A stretch of DNA of 64,000 nucleotides. Source: Streptomyces decoyicus (lineage in GTDB: Bacteria; Actinomycetota; Actinomycetes; Streptomycetales; Streptomycetaceae). Positions 1 through 9,224 of this stretch are shown here, in pieces. The number at the start of each line of letters is the position of its first letter. The first letter of the stretch is position 1. The stretch is from positions 930,001-994,000 of the forward strand of contig NZ_CP082301.1 of assembly GCF_019880305.1 (NCBI RefSeq). The letters are read 5' to 3'. The notes beneath the pieces were generated by a model. The model searched no databases. It saw only the letters and a list, made by a program, of their open reading frames with translations, and had not been told where the DNA came from. The position numbers and the translations under genes are program-made.

Positions 1-261
1 CGGGTCGTACGCGCTGACGAAGGCGGACAGCTTGTCGCTGACGGCGCGGAACTCGGGGTGCTCCGTCACCTTGGCGATCTCCGGTCCTGGCGGCCGGTCG
101 GATTCGATGAGGTGCAGATACACGTCACCGAACTGGAAGAGGGTCCGTCGCGAGACGCCGACCAGATGCGGCAGTTCCGTACGGTCCGAGGCCTTGAACA
201 CCTCGGCGATGTCCGGAGCCGAACCGGGCGCCATACGAGCGACGATCAGAGCGTGATGCAT
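1..261 (-). CDS. whiE-ORFVII: TcmI-family polyketide cyclase (WhiE ORF VII), 3' end cut by window edge
   Basis: Last gene of the spore-pigment operon. The visible 87 residues begin MHHALIVARMAPGSAPDIAE and contain the FKASDRTELPHLVGVSRRTLF stretch typical of small TcmI-type (dimeric ferredoxin-like) type II polyketide cyclases, which close later rings of the aromatic chain. The ATG at 259-261 is preceded on the minus strand by an AGGGA ribosome site. The usual length is about 105-110 residues, so roughly 20 C-terminal residues lie outside the window. Its place after aromatase and ACP matches ORF VII of the known whiE locus. Confidence 0.93.
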   Translation of the reverse strand, partial: MHHALIVARMAPGSAPDIAEVFKASDRTELPHLVGVSRRTLFQFGDVYLHLIESDRPPGPEIAKVTEHPEFRAVSDKLSAFVSAYDP

Positions 262-317
262 CGGGGAGATCCCTTCGTCACCGCCGGGTGGCGGTCCGAA
301 CACGGCCTTGCGGGCCG

Positions 318-1089
<772 letters not shown>

Positions 1090-1104
1090 GTGCGGTTCTC
1101 CTTC

Positions 1105-2355
1105 TCACGAGGGGGACCCGGAGCCCTTCCGCAGCACCATTGCTGCGTTCGAGCCCATGAGTCCCCGGCTCAGCACCAGCGCCGTCCGCAACTCGGCAGG
1201 GCGGGCCCGGCCGGTCACCACGTCAAGGTCGTGGCAGACGTCGACGACGTTGGGGGTGGGCGGCACGACGCCCTGCTCCATCGCGAGCACCGCGGCAGCG
1301 GTGTCCAGGACGGGGGCGCCGCAGTACGCCCGCCCGGTGCCGGTCTTGGGTGCGGTCACCGGGACCTGCGAGGCGTGCCGGCCCAGGGCGTCCGCGATCG
1401 CCAGCGCCTCGGCCCGGTCGGCCGCGGGGACGCCGAGCGCATCCGCGAACACCACATCGATCTCCTCCGGGGCGCACCGCGCGTCCTCCAGTGCGCCCCG
1501 GATGGCATGCGCGAGCCCGTCCCGGGACTCCTCCCACAGGGAGGCCCCGGTGAAGGTCGCGGCGTGCCCGGCCAGCAAGGCCCGGACACTCGCCCCGCGG
1601 TTCACGGCCGCCGTCTCTTCCTCGACGATCAGCATCGCGCCGCCCTCGGCGGGCACGAATCCGCACGCACCGCTGGTGAACGGGCGGTAGGCGCGGGCCG
1701 GATCGTCGAGCGTGCTCAGATCGTCGTAGCCGAGCTGGCAGACGACCGAGTAGGGGGCCAGGGGCGCCTCGGCGGCGCCCACGACGACGGCATCGGTGCC
1801 GCGCCGAATCGTGCGGCCGGCATGCGCCAGGGCGTCCAGACCGCCCGCCTCGTCGCTGGCCACGACTCCGCACGGCCCCTTGAAGCCGCCGCGGATGGAG
1901 ATCTGTCCGGTGCTCGCCGCGTAGAACCAGGCGATGGACTGGTACGGGCCGACATGGCGGGAGCCCTGGCCCCAGAGCCGTTGCAGCTCCCGCTGGCCGA
2001 ACTCGCCGCCGCCCGATCCGGCAGCCGTGACGACCCCCACCGCGAACGGCGAGTCGTTGTAGTCGGCACGGCCGAGGCGGGCATCGTCCATCGCGAGGTT
2101 GGCCGCCGCCATGGCGAAGTGGGTGAACCGGTCGGTCTGGACGAGGTAGCGCTCCTCGATCAGATCCGCCGGATCGAAACCCCGGACCTCGCCGGCGACC
2201 TTGAGCGGAAGATGCTCGCACCCCTCACGGGTGACGCGGTCGAGGACGCTGATGCCCTCCACCGTCGCCTTCCAGAAGGTTTCGGTGCTCACCCCGTTGG
2301 GGGCGATGACACCGATGCCGGTGACGACGGAATGACGTTCCTTCGGGGAGCTCAT
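1105..2355 (-). CDS. whiE-ORFIV: Ketosynthase chain-length factor, KS-beta (WhiE ORF IV)
   Basis: 416-residue thiolase-fold chain-length factor that pairs with KS-alpha and sets polyketide length. It starts [21 protein letters not shown]. The start at 2355 is chosen because ATG overlaps the KS-alpha stop in an ATGA junction; a longer in-frame reading to 2481 would lie inside KS-alpha. At the position of the KS catalytic cysteine the sequence reads [13 protein letters not shown], so Cys is replaced by Glu and the subunit cannot carry acyl chains, as expected for a CLF. Confidence 0.95.
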   Translation of the reverse strand: MSSPKERHSVVTGIGVIAPNGVSTETFWKATVEGISVLDRVTREGCEHLPLKVAGEVRGFDPADLIEERYLVQTDRFTHFAMAAANLAMDDARLGRADYNDSPFAVGVVTAAGSGGGEFGQRELQRLWGQGSRHVGPYQSIAWFYAASTGQISIRGGFKGPCGVVASDEAGGLDALAHAGRTIRRGTDAVVVGAAEAPLAPYSVVCQLGYDDLSTLDDPARAYRPFTSGACGFVPAEGGAMLIVEEETAAVNRGASVRALLAGHAATFTGASLWEESRDGLAHAIRGALEDARCAPEEIDVVFADALGVPAADRAEALAIADALGRHASQVPVTAPKTGTGRAYCGAPVLDTAAAVLAMEQGVVPPTPNVVDVCHDLDVVTGRARPAELRTALVLSRGLMGSNAAMVLRKGSGSPS

Positions 2356-3620
2356 GATGCCCTCCCACCCTGTCGGGTCAGTACCACCGCTGACTGGAAT
2401 CCACCGAAGCCGCTGCCGACCGAGAGCACCGAACGCAGCGGCAACTCCCGCGCCGTCTTGGGCACATAGTCGAGATCGCACTCCGGGTCCGGAGTTTCGT
2501 AGTTCGCCGTGGGCGGCACCACCTGGTGGGTGAGTGCCAGCACACAGGCCACGATCTCGATCGCGCCGATCGCCCCGAGCGAATGGCCCACCATGGATTT
2601 GATGGAACTCATCGGCACCTTGCGGGCATGCGCACCCAGCGACCGCTTGACCGCGGCCGTCTCGTGCCGGTCGTTCTGCTGAGTGCCCGAGCCGTGCGCG
2701 TTGACGTAGTCCACCTGGGTGGCGTCGATCCTGGCGTGACCGAGGGCGCTGTTGATCGCCTCGGCCATCTCCAGGCCTTCCTGGGTGAGACCGGTCATGT
2801 GGTACGCGTTGCCGAAGGTGGCGTAGCCACGGATCTCACAGTGAATGGTCGCGCCACGGGAGCGAGCATGTTCCAGCTCCTCCAGGACGAGTACGGCGCC
2901 GCCCTCGCCCATCACGAATCCGTCGCGGTGGGCGTCGAACGGCCGGGAGGCGTGAGCGGGATCGTCGTTGTTCGCGGACGTCGCCTTGATCGCGTCGAAA
3001 CACGCCACGGTGATCGGGGAGATCGGCGAGTCGGACGCGCCGGCGATGCACACATCGACCCGCCCCTCCTCGATGGAGTGGAAGGCGTAGCCGATGGCGT
3101 CGAGGCCGGAGGTGCAGCCCGTGGAGACGGTCTGCACCGGCCCGTGGGCGCCGATCTGTTCCGCCACCGCGGAGGCGAGCGAACTCGGGGAGAACGCCCG
3201 CTCCAGATGGCGGCCGGCCGGCCGGTGGTCGACATCCCACCGTGCACCGCGGTTGCTGACGGCGACATAGTCGTGTTCCAGGCGTGTGGTGCCGCCGACC
3301 GCGGTGCCCAGGGACACCCCGATACGCCAGGGGTCCTCGGCCTCCGTGTCCAGACCGGCGTTGCGCAGCGCCTCGTCCGCGGCGACCATCGCGAACTGGA
3401 TGTACCGGTCCGAGCGGGCCACCTGCTCCTCGCTCAGGCCGTGGGCCGCGGGATCGAAGTCGCACTCGGCAGCGATGCGCGAGCGGAACCCCTCCGGGTC
3501 GAAGAGGGTGATGCCACGCGTCGCCGTGCGGCCCGCGGACAGCAGGTCCCAGAAGGCGGGCACACCCACTCCGCCCGGAGCGACGATCCCGACGCCGGTG
3601 ACCGCCACACGGCGGGTCAT
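2352..3620 (-). CDS. whiE-ORFIII: Ketosynthase KS-alpha (WhiE ORF III)
   Basis: 422-residue beta-ketoacyl synthase catalysing the decarboxylative condensations of the spore-pigment polyketide. The catalytic cysteine is Cys169 in [17 protein letters not shown]; the active-site histidines are in [12 protein letters not shown] and [13 protein letters not shown]. The N-terminus [17 protein letters not shown] and the length are typical. It overlaps the cupin gene upstream by 4 bases (ATGA) and KS-beta downstream by 4 bases, so the three are translationally coupled. Confidence 0.97.
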   Translation of the reverse strand: MTRRVAVTGVGIVAPGGVGVPAFWDLLSAGRTATRGITLFDPEGFRSRIAAECDFDPAAHGLSEEQVARSDRYIQFAMVAADEALRNAGLDTEAEDPWRIGVSLGTAVGGTTRLEHDYVAVSNRGARWDVDHRPAGRHLERAFSPSSLASAVAEQIGAHGPVQTVSTGCTSGLDAIGYAFHSIEEGRVDVCIAGASDSPISPITVACFDAIKATSANNDDPAHASRPFDAHRDGFVMGEGGAVLVLEELEHARSRGATIHCEIRGYATFGNAYHMTGLTQEGLEMAEAINSALGHARIDATQVDYVNAHGSGTQQNDRHETAAVKRSLGAHARKVPMSSIKSMVGHSLGAIGAIEIVACVLALTHQVVPPTANYETPDPECDLDYVPKTARELPLRSVLSVGSGFGGFQSAVVLTRQGGRAS

Positions 3621-4051
3621 GACACCGGCTCCGTACGTTCCGGTGGTGCGGCCGGTGTGCTCTCCTCCGTGCCCTCGGTGTCGACATGACCGAGCTCCGG
3701 ACGCGGGGCCAGCGGACCGAGGTGGAAGACCATACGGGCCTCCACGTCCCCGACATTGCGGAAGCGGTGCCGCATGTACGGGGGGATCAGCAGTCCCTGG
3801 TCCGGGCGCAGCGGGTGCGGTTCCCCGTCGAGGTCCACTTCGAGCGCGCCTTGGACGACGTACACGAACTCCTCGGAGTAGGGGTGGTAGTGCTCGCCGA
3901 TGCGCTCGCCGGGCTGCACGAGTGCCATGCCCATGAAGCCGCTCGTGGCACCCACCGCGCTGGGCGTCAGCATGGCGCGCAGATCACCTCCGCGCCGGCG
4001 GTTGGGCTGGGTCTCGCTGAGGTCCACGATGCGTGGGCGGTGCGTGGTCAT
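3617..4051 (-). CDS. whiE-ORFII: Cupin-domain protein of spore pigment synthesis (WhiE ORF II)
   Basis: 144-residue single cupin. It has the conserved metal-site pattern: [20 protein letters not shown] supplies His and Glu ligands, followed by [13 protein letters not shown] with the last His. The family (WhiE ORF II, SchB, CurC) is always found in spore-pigment clusters, where the exact reaction is unsettled. The start [20 protein letters not shown] is chosen because GGAAGC precedes it and the upstream extension is not conserved-looking. It overlaps KS-alpha by 4 bases. Confidence 0.93.
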   Translation of the reverse strand: MTTHRPRIVDLSETQPNRRRGGDLRAMLTPSAVGATSGFMGMALVQPGERIGEHYHPYSEEFVYVVQGALEVDLDGEPHPLRPDQGLLIPPYMRHRFRNVGDVEARMVFHLGPLAPRPELGHVDTEGTEESTPAAPPERTEPVS

Positions 4052-4121
4052 GGCTGCTTCCTCCAAGGGCGTGGTGCCGGCGGGTTGAATGAGGGGAGGG
4101 ACCTGCTGCGGCCGGGCGCAG

Positions 4122-5240
4122 TCAGGCGCCCGGTGCCCGGCGGTCGGTGATGAGGGCCATGTCGGCGCGCTCGAGGAAATGCGCGAGCTCACGGTCGTTG
4201 GACAGGCCGCCGGCCACTTCGGTGTCGAGCAGTCGCCGCAGCACGGCCGTCTTGCGGGGGCCGCGCACGCCGAGCGCCAGCACGGGATCGCTCTCGATCG
4301 GGATCCGGAGATCGATGAGGCGGACGACCACGTCGTCGCGCTGGAAGACGGTGCTGCCGGCGATGGGGCACGCCGGGTCGTCCGCGGCCAGCTCGTCCTG
4401 GCGGGCGAGCATCTGGGCCAGCGTCATGCCGCACCCTTCCCTGGCGGGGTAGAACAGCGCATGCCGCCGGATGCCGTCGGGCTGTGCTCCGCCCGCCGCG
4501 ACGTGGTGCACCGCGGGCAGTGCGGCACGGGTGAAGAACACCCGGGCGGAGTTCGGATCGCTGAGGTCGCGGTCCTGCTCCAGGTACGGGTTGATGGCCT
4601 CCTCGACGGCCCGGACCTCGGGCTGCTGGGAGATGTGCCGCAGCGCGGCGACCAGGTCGCCCTGCACCTCGACCGCGCGCACGACGCGGTTGCCGTGCAT
4701 GAACAGGGAGGTGCGGCGGAGCCGCGTGGTGTCGTCGACCCGGGCCTCCGGGGAGGTGTACCCGGCGAGGATCTCCGCGACCATCGATTCGCTGCCCGGC
4801 TTCACGGTGAAGGTGAGCGCATGCCGGACCACACCGTCGCCGACGCGGGGGTTGGCCTGGAGGCGGCCCTTCGGGGGCTCGGGCGCGAGGCTGGCGATGT
4901 TCGAGGTCTCGCGCAGGACGCTGAAGCGCAGCGACCGGGTGTCCCGGACGCAGCTGTGCAGCGGCTGGACCATCTTCACGTGTTCCTCGCTGTTGACCCA
5001 GGCGAGGAACGGCGGTGCGCTCTCCCATTCACTGGTGATGAGCCACTGGGAGGGGTTCTCGATGGACTGGCACAGCTGGTCGGTGATGTGCCCGGGAACG
5101 GACGCGACCTGGTTGCGCAGGTGCTCGTAGGCTTCCAGGAAGCGCTGCTGGGCTCCTTCGTGGAGATCCAGGAGCAGCACGACCCGAAGGCGTGAGCCGT
5201 CGAAGGCTGACTGGGATATTCGTTCCGACAGCGTGGTCAT
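4122..5240 (-). CDS. whiE-ORFI: SchA/CurD-like spore pigment protein (WhiE ORF I)
   Basis: 372-residue protein, first gene of the minus-strand pigment operon. Residues about 15-125 form an ABM-like ferredoxin-fold monooxygenase domain ([20 protein letters not shown]). Residues about 135-370 match the SchA/CurD family pattern with two further ferredoxin-like halves ([39 protein letters not shown]). Function in vivo is not settled; an oxygenation or ring-modification step is likely. An AAGGAG site lies 10 bases before the ATG at 5240. Confidence 0.93.
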   Translation of the reverse strand: MTTLSERISQSAFDGSRLRVVLLLDLHEGAQQRFLEAYEHLRNQVASVPGHITDQLCQSIENPSQWLITSEWESAPPFLAWVNSEEHVKMVQPLHSCVRDTRSLRFSVLRETSNIASLAPEPPKGRLQANPRVGDGVVRHALTFTVKPGSESMVAEILAGYTSPEARVDDTTRLRRTSLFMHGNRVVRAVEVQGDLVAALRHISQQPEVRAVEEAINPYLEQDRDLSDPNSARVFFTRAALPAVHHVAAGGAQPDGIRRHALFYPAREGCGMTLAQMLARQDELAADDPACPIAGSTVFQRDDVVVRLIDLRIPIESDPVLALGVRGPRKTAVLRRLLDTEVAGGLSNDRELAHFLERADMALITDRRAPGA

Positions 5241-5492
5241 CGTCTACGCATCTCCTTCGGGGCCCGACGGCCCCAGTGGTGCGTCGTCAGTTCCGGTACG
5301 AACCGGGTGACTGAGCCGGATGGTGGGGGCGGCCTGCCCGGTGTCGCGGGGGGCGTCCCGGATTCGATCGTGGCCGGGACCCACGGGTGGCGCGAGATCT
5401 GTGAGCCATGCAGGTGAACCGTGATCGAACAGGCCCTGAGCCGGGCATTCGTGCTCCATCTGCCGTAAGCGTCCCTGGAGCTGGAGCACGCA
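5241..5492. promoter_or_regulatory. Divergent promoter region of the whiE locus
   Basis: About 250 non-coding bases separate the divergent ORF I and ORF VIII starts. In the characterised whiE locus two divergent promoters lie here, both switched on late in aerial-hypha sporulation, and the ORF VIII promoter is known to need sigma-F. I cannot place -10/-35 boxes confidently here. A GGAGC site lies just before the ORF VIII ATG at 5493, and AAGGAG lies before ORF I. Confidence 0.6.
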
Positions 5493-7127
5493 ATGAATCC
5501 CACCGCCGAAGACCGGGTGCCGGTACTCGTCGTGGGCGGGTCCCTGGTCGGCCTGTCCGCGTCGCTGTTCCTGGGGCGCCTCGGTGTCAGACATCTACTG
5601 GTCGAGAAGCATTCGGACACCTCCCGCCACCCGCGCGGCCGGGGGAACAACGTCCGCACGATGGAGCTGTTCCGGGTGGCCGGGGCGGAGCAGCCGATCC
5701 GCGAGGCCGCCTCGACCCTGGCCGACAACCACGGGATCCTCCAGACACCTTCGCTCACCGGCGACGACCAGGAGTGGCTGTTCAAGGAGATCGACCCGGG
5801 CGGCGGGCTGGCCCGTATCAGCCCGTCCGCCTGGTGTCTGTGCAGCCAGAACGACCTCGAACCGGTACTGGTGCGCTGTGCCCGCGAACAGGGTGGTGAC
5901 CTGCGCTTCTCCACCGAGCTGAGCTCTTTCGAGCAGGACTCGCAGGGGGTGCGGGCGACCCTCAGGAACCGGGAGACCGGCGAGCTCACCATCGTGCACG
6001 CGGACTACCTCATCGCGGCCGACGGCCCCCGCAGCCCGGTCCGGGAGCGGCTGGGCTTCGGGCAGACCGGGCCCGGCGACCTGTTCCACAACGTGAGCAT
6101 CACCTTCCGCGCGCCTCAGCTCGCTGAGGTCGTGGGCGACCGCCGCTTCATCGCCTGCTACCTGACCAACCCCGAGGCCGACGGCGCCCTGCTGCCGGTG
6201 GACAACCAGGCGGACTGGGTCTTCCACGCCCCCTGGCACCCCGACCGGGGCGAGACCCTGGAGGACTTCACCGACGAGCGGTGCATCGACCACATCCGCC
6301 GGGCAACGGGCGTACCGGACATGGCGGTTGAGATCACCGGCAAGGCGCCGTGGCACGCCGCGGAGCGGGTCGCCGAACGGTACGCGTCCGGCCGGGTCTT
6401 CCTCGCCGGCGACTCGGCCCACGAGATGTCCCCCACCGGGGCGTTCGGTTCCAACACCGGTATCCAGGACGCACACAACCTCGCCTGGAAGCTCGCCGCC
6501 GTGCTGAACGGCTCGGCGGGTCCCGAGCTGCTGGAGACGTACGAGGCGGAGCGGCAGCCGGTGGCGCGGGAAACCAGCGCCCGCGCCTCGGCGCGCTCCG
6601 CCGAGCACAGCCACCCGGGGTATGCGCCGGCGCCCGGCGCGGGCGGTGGCCGGCAGCGCGGGGTGCTCACCGTGGCCCTGGGGTACTGCTATCCGCAGGG
6701 CGCGGTCGTCGGCGCCGACCCCGAACTCCCGGTGGTGCCCGACCAGATGCGGCTGACGGGCGAGCCGGGCACCCGCGCCCCGCACATGTGGCTGCGGGCC
6801 GGCGGCGAGCGGCGCTCGACCCTCGATCTGTACGAGAAGTCCTTCGTCCTGCTGACCGGCTCCGAGGGCGAGATGTGGCGCACCGCGGCCAAGGGTGCCG
6901 TCGAGCGGTTCTCCCTCGGGCTGGACTGCTATCTGATCGGCACCGGGCCGGACGACGATCTGGCTCCTGAGGACGGCGTCGACTGGGCCGAGAAGCACGG
7001 GACGACGTCCGAGGGCGCGGTGCTGGTGCGCCCCGACGGTTTCGTGGCGTGGCGGGCCGAGGGACGGGTGGCCGACCCCGAGGCGGCGCTCCTGGAGGTC
7101 CTCGAAGCGCTGCTGTGCCGGAGCTGA
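5493..7127 (+). CDS. whiE-ORFVIII: FAD-dependent polyketide hydroxylase (WhiE ORF VIII)
   Basis: 544-residue aromatic-ring flavin hydroxylase of the PheA/TfdB type. The N-terminal FAD-binding Rossmann motif is VLVVGGSLVGLSASLFLGRL (residues about 10-30), the DG motif appears as LIAADGPRSPVRERLG, and the second FAD motif is VFLAGDSAHEMSPTGAFGSN. A C-terminal thioredoxin-like extension with GAVLVRPDGFVAWRAEG follows, usual in this family. It tailors the pigment polyketide. It is transcribed away from the rest of the whiE operon, as in the known locus. Confidence 0.95.
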   Translation: MNPTAEDRVPVLVVGGSLVGLSASLFLGRLGVRHLLVEKHSDTSRHPRGRGNNVRTMELFRVAGAEQPIREAASTLADNHGILQTPSLTGDDQEWLFKEIDPGGGLARISPSAWCLCSQNDLEPVLVRCAREQGGDLRFSTELSSFEQDSQGVRATLRNRETGELTIVHADYLIAADGPRSPVRERLGFGQTGPGDLFHNVSITFRAPQLAEVVGDRRFIACYLTNPEADGALLPVDNQADWVFHAPWHPDRGETLEDFTDERCIDHIRRATGVPDMAVEITGKAPWHAAERVAERYASGRVFLAGDSAHEMSPTGAFGSNTGIQDAHNLAWKLAAVLNGSAGPELLETYEAERQPVARETSARASARSAEHSHPGYAPAPGAGGGRQRGVLTVALGYCYPQGAVVGADPELPVVPDQMRLTGEPGTRAPHMWLRAGGERRSTLDLYEKSFVLLTGSEGEMWRTAAKGAVERFSLGLDCYLIGTGPDDDLAPEDGVDWAEKHGTTSEGAVLVRPDGFVAWRAEGRVADPEAALLEVLEALLCRS

Positions 7128-7131
7128 CCCG

Positions 7132-7171
7132 CCCGGCCCGCTCCGTTCCGTTCGAACGGAGGCGGGCCGGG
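7132..7171 (+). terminator. Inverted repeat after whiE ORF VIII
   Basis: Ten-base arms 7132-7141 and 7162-7171 (CCCGGCCCGC and its complement) continue with TCCGTT/AACGGA, giving a long GC stem with a small loop 4 bases after the ORF VIII stop. There is no U-tract, which is normal for Streptomyces. Confidence 0.75.
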
Positions 7172-7335
7172 TGCGGTGACACACGGGGCTGCTGATGACG
7201 GAGGGGCCGGTGGGACATCCGCCGGCCCCTCCGGCGCGCGAACGTATCTTCTGCCCGTCACCACCGCAGGGGCATCTGGGGACCGTCCCGGCCGCGTCCC
7301 GCAACTCGGGGACCGATTTCCGGTTGAGTCCGGGC

Positions 7336-7647
7336 ATGGATGCCAAGAAGCCCGCGTCGCACCCCTTTCAGCGCATCTCCCTGCCCCACCAGCCCCCTGC
7401 GCTGCCTCCCCCCGCCCCGCAGGCGCGCCGTCCGGCCGAGGGGGAGACGCCGATCTTCGACCAGCTGCTCAAGGAGTGGCGCTCGGGGGAGATCCGGCCG
7501 GTCGTGTCCTGGCCGGTCGACGATCCGGGGAAGATCAGGACGGGCGCCGCTGTCGGGACGGATGATGGCCGTCCGTATCCGCGGACCCGTGACGAGGAGC
7601 ATGACCGTGAGCCTGTACGACATCCCCCTGCGCACCCTGACCGGTGA
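7336..7647 (+). CDS. Possible small hypothetical protein overlapping the peroxidase start
   Basis: An open frame of 103 codons starts at the ATG of MDAKKPASHPFQRISLP. Residues about 33-50 (ETPIFDQLLKEWRSGEIRP) resemble short actinobacterial proteins with a TPIYxQLxxEWR motif, which is why I keep it. It overlaps the next gene by 47 bases, and the C-terminal third is low-complexity and looks non-coding. The true gene may be frameshifted or may end earlier. There is no clear ribosome site. Confidence 0.35.
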   Translation: MDAKKPASHPFQRISLPHQPPALPPPAPQARRPAEGETPIFDQLLKEWRSGEIRPVVSWPVDDPGKIRTGAAVGTDDGRPYPRTRDEEHDREPVRHPPAHPDR

Positions 7648-8095
7648 GCCCGCTTCACTCGCCGACTACCGGGGCAAGGCCCTGCTGGTGGTGAATGTGG
7701 CGTCCAAGTGCGGTCTGACCCCGCAGTATTCGGGTCTGGAGCGCCTTCAGCAGCGCTACGGGGACCGTGGCTTCAGTGTGCTGGGCTTTCCCAGCAACCA
7801 GTTCGCGGGCCAGGAGCCCGGCACCGCCGAGGAGATCGCCACCTTCTGCTCGGCGACGTACGGCGTGAGCTTCCCGCTGTTCGAGAAGACCGATGTCAAC
7901 GGCGAGGACCGGCATCCGCTGTACGCGGCGCTGACCGGCACCGAGGACGCCGAAGGGGCGGCCGGTGACATCCAGTGGAATTTCGAGAAGTTCCTGATCG
8001 ACGCCCAGGGCCAGGTCGCCGGCCGCTTCCGGCCGCGCACCGAGCCGGAGGCCGAGGAGCTGGTCAGCGCTATCGAGGCGGCCCTGCCGGCCTGA
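7601..8095 (+). CDS. Glutathione/thioredoxin-type peroxidase
   Basis: 164-residue glutathione-peroxidase-fold enzyme reducing hydroperoxides in the cytoplasm. The peroxidatic cysteine is Cys37 in NVASKCGLTPQYSGLE; the conserved Gln lies in FPSNQFAGQEPG and the Trp/Asn pair in IQWNFEKFLID. As in most bacterial members, the enzyme lacks selenocysteine and probably uses thioredoxin or mycothiol systems. The ATG at 7601 follows GAGGAGC. It is convergent with the STAS gene. Confidence 0.93.
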   Translation: MTVSLYDIPLRTLTGEPASLADYRGKALLVVNVASKCGLTPQYSGLERLQQRYGDRGFSVLGFPSNQFAGQEPGTAEEIATFCSATYGVSFPLFEKTDVNGEDRHPLYAALTGTEDAEGAAGDIQWNFEKFLIDAQGQVAGRFRPRTEPEAEELVSAIEAALPA

Positions 8096-8155
8096 TCCGT
8101 GGGCGCGCCGCTCGCCGGGCGGTGGGCGGGGGCTGCCCGCCGGGCGGCGTACGGG

Positions 8156-8206
8156 GCACGCGGTCGGGCCGGGCGCGCGGTCGGGCGGGGCGCGCGGTCG
8201 GGCCGC
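8156..8206. repeat. Three 17-bp tandem units between convergent genes
   Basis: Three adjacent 17-base units start at 8156, 8173 and 8190, each built on GCGCGCGGTCGGGC with two or three differences. They lie in the 124-base gap between the peroxidase and STAS stops. They may simply be a GC-rich terminator area. Confidence 0.6.
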
Positions 8207-8219
8207 GGAGGAGCGCCGG

Positions 8220-8654
8220 TCAGGCAACGGCGGTGCCGGCGGCGTCCGTGAGCCCGGCTGATCCGGTGGGCCCGGCTGATCCGGCGGGCCCGGCCTCGTC
8301 CTCGGCGCCGGCCTCGTCGGAGACGACGTCGAAGCTGCCGGTCAGCCCCGTCATCCGCAGCAGCCGCGCGACGCTCCCACCGCCGGAGACACCGGTCAGC
8401 CGCAGCCGGCCGCCCCGCTGCCGCGTCCGGTAGCGGGCGCGGCTGAGCAGGGACAGTCCGGCGCAGTCGATGAACGTGACCGCGCGTACGTCGACCACGA
8501 GGTCGACGCCCTGGGTACCGGTGATCTCGTCGAGCCGGTCGGACAGCACCGACACGGCGAGAATGTCCAGCTCACCGCGGAGTTCCAGCACGGTCGTGCC
8601 GCCCGCGGCGTGGCTGGGCCCCACGAGTCTCGGGTAGTACTGACCTTCATCCAT
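8220..8654 (-). CDS. STAS-domain anti-sigma-factor antagonist-like protein
   Basis: 144-residue SpoIIAA/BldG-type STAS protein. The core runs TTVLELRGELDILAVSVLSD through VVDVRAVTFIDCAGLSLLSR. Classical antagonists have DSS or DST at the phosphorylation site; here the motif is D-C-A-G, so the phosphorylatable residue is Ala. The C-terminal 35 residues (GPAGSAGPTGSAGLTDAAG) are low complexity. Start MDEGQYYPRLVGPSHAAGG is preferred; in-frame upstream codons extend to 8744 but look non-coding. No kinase partner is adjacent. Confidence 0.85.
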   Translation of the reverse strand: MDEGQYYPRLVGPSHAAGGTTVLELRGELDILAVSVLSDRLDEITGTQGVDLVVDVRAVTFIDCAGLSLLSRARYRTRQRGGRLRLTGVSGGGSVARLLRMTGLTGSFDVVSDEAGAEDEAGPAGSAGPTGSAGLTDAAGTAVA

Positions 8655-9224
8655 CGGCCCGGCCCACTTTCGTGCCGAGGCGCGGGATATGGCCACGCGT
8701 CTGCGGCGGAGACGTTCGGTAGGTGTGGGGGGCGCCCGGCGCAATCCGGGCGGGTCGGCCCGTTTCCGGGTCGTCGGTGGTGCGGAGGTGTGGCGTCTGT
8801 GTCCCTGCGTTTCTGCTGCTGTGCCCGTAGTCGTCTACGGCTTACCCGCGCTCCGCGCCCTCAAAGTTCCGGCGCACGCCAGAGCTTGAGGTTGTCTCAA
8901 AGTCGCCCCTTGCGGGCGTGGCCGAGATAGGTGACCAAGGGCCTGGCCTCGCGGATGAGTGCCCGGGTGACGGCGGCCTCGCTGCCGCCGTCGGCGAAAG
9001 GGCCGCTGCGGCGCGCCACGACCACGGAGACCGCCACCCGGCCGCCCGGCCCCGACGGGTTCCGTCCGGGCCCGGCACCGAGGTGATCGGCCCCGCTGAC
9101 CAGGTGATCGGCCCGCTGACCGCCTCCCGGGCACCTCCCTCGGACCACCGGCCCGAGGGCACCCTAATAACACTCTTTCGGGCGAATTAGACTGTTCGAA
9201 CCGCCCGAATGTGAGAGGTGTGCC
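8655..9224. other. 570-base gap with no convincing gene
   Basis: Between the STAS gene and the sensor kinase. A minus-strand frame at 8897-9148 (83 codons, ending EARPLVTYLGHARKGRL) has some protein-like composition, but I do not recognise it and it lacks a good ribosome site. The AT-richer stretch around 9166-9200 (CCTAATAACACTCTT) probably holds the promoter of the kinase gene. Confidence 0.4.

Noticed and set aside
8880..8935. CTTGAGGTTGTCTCAAAG as a possible insertion-sequence end
   Set aside because: Only one short inverted repeat was seen, with no second end, target duplication or transposase nearby.
8897..9148. 83-codon minus-strand frame as a gene
   Set aside because: No ribosome site, no recognised domain and a repeated GATCGGCCCGCTGACC stretch; kept only as a remark on the gap.
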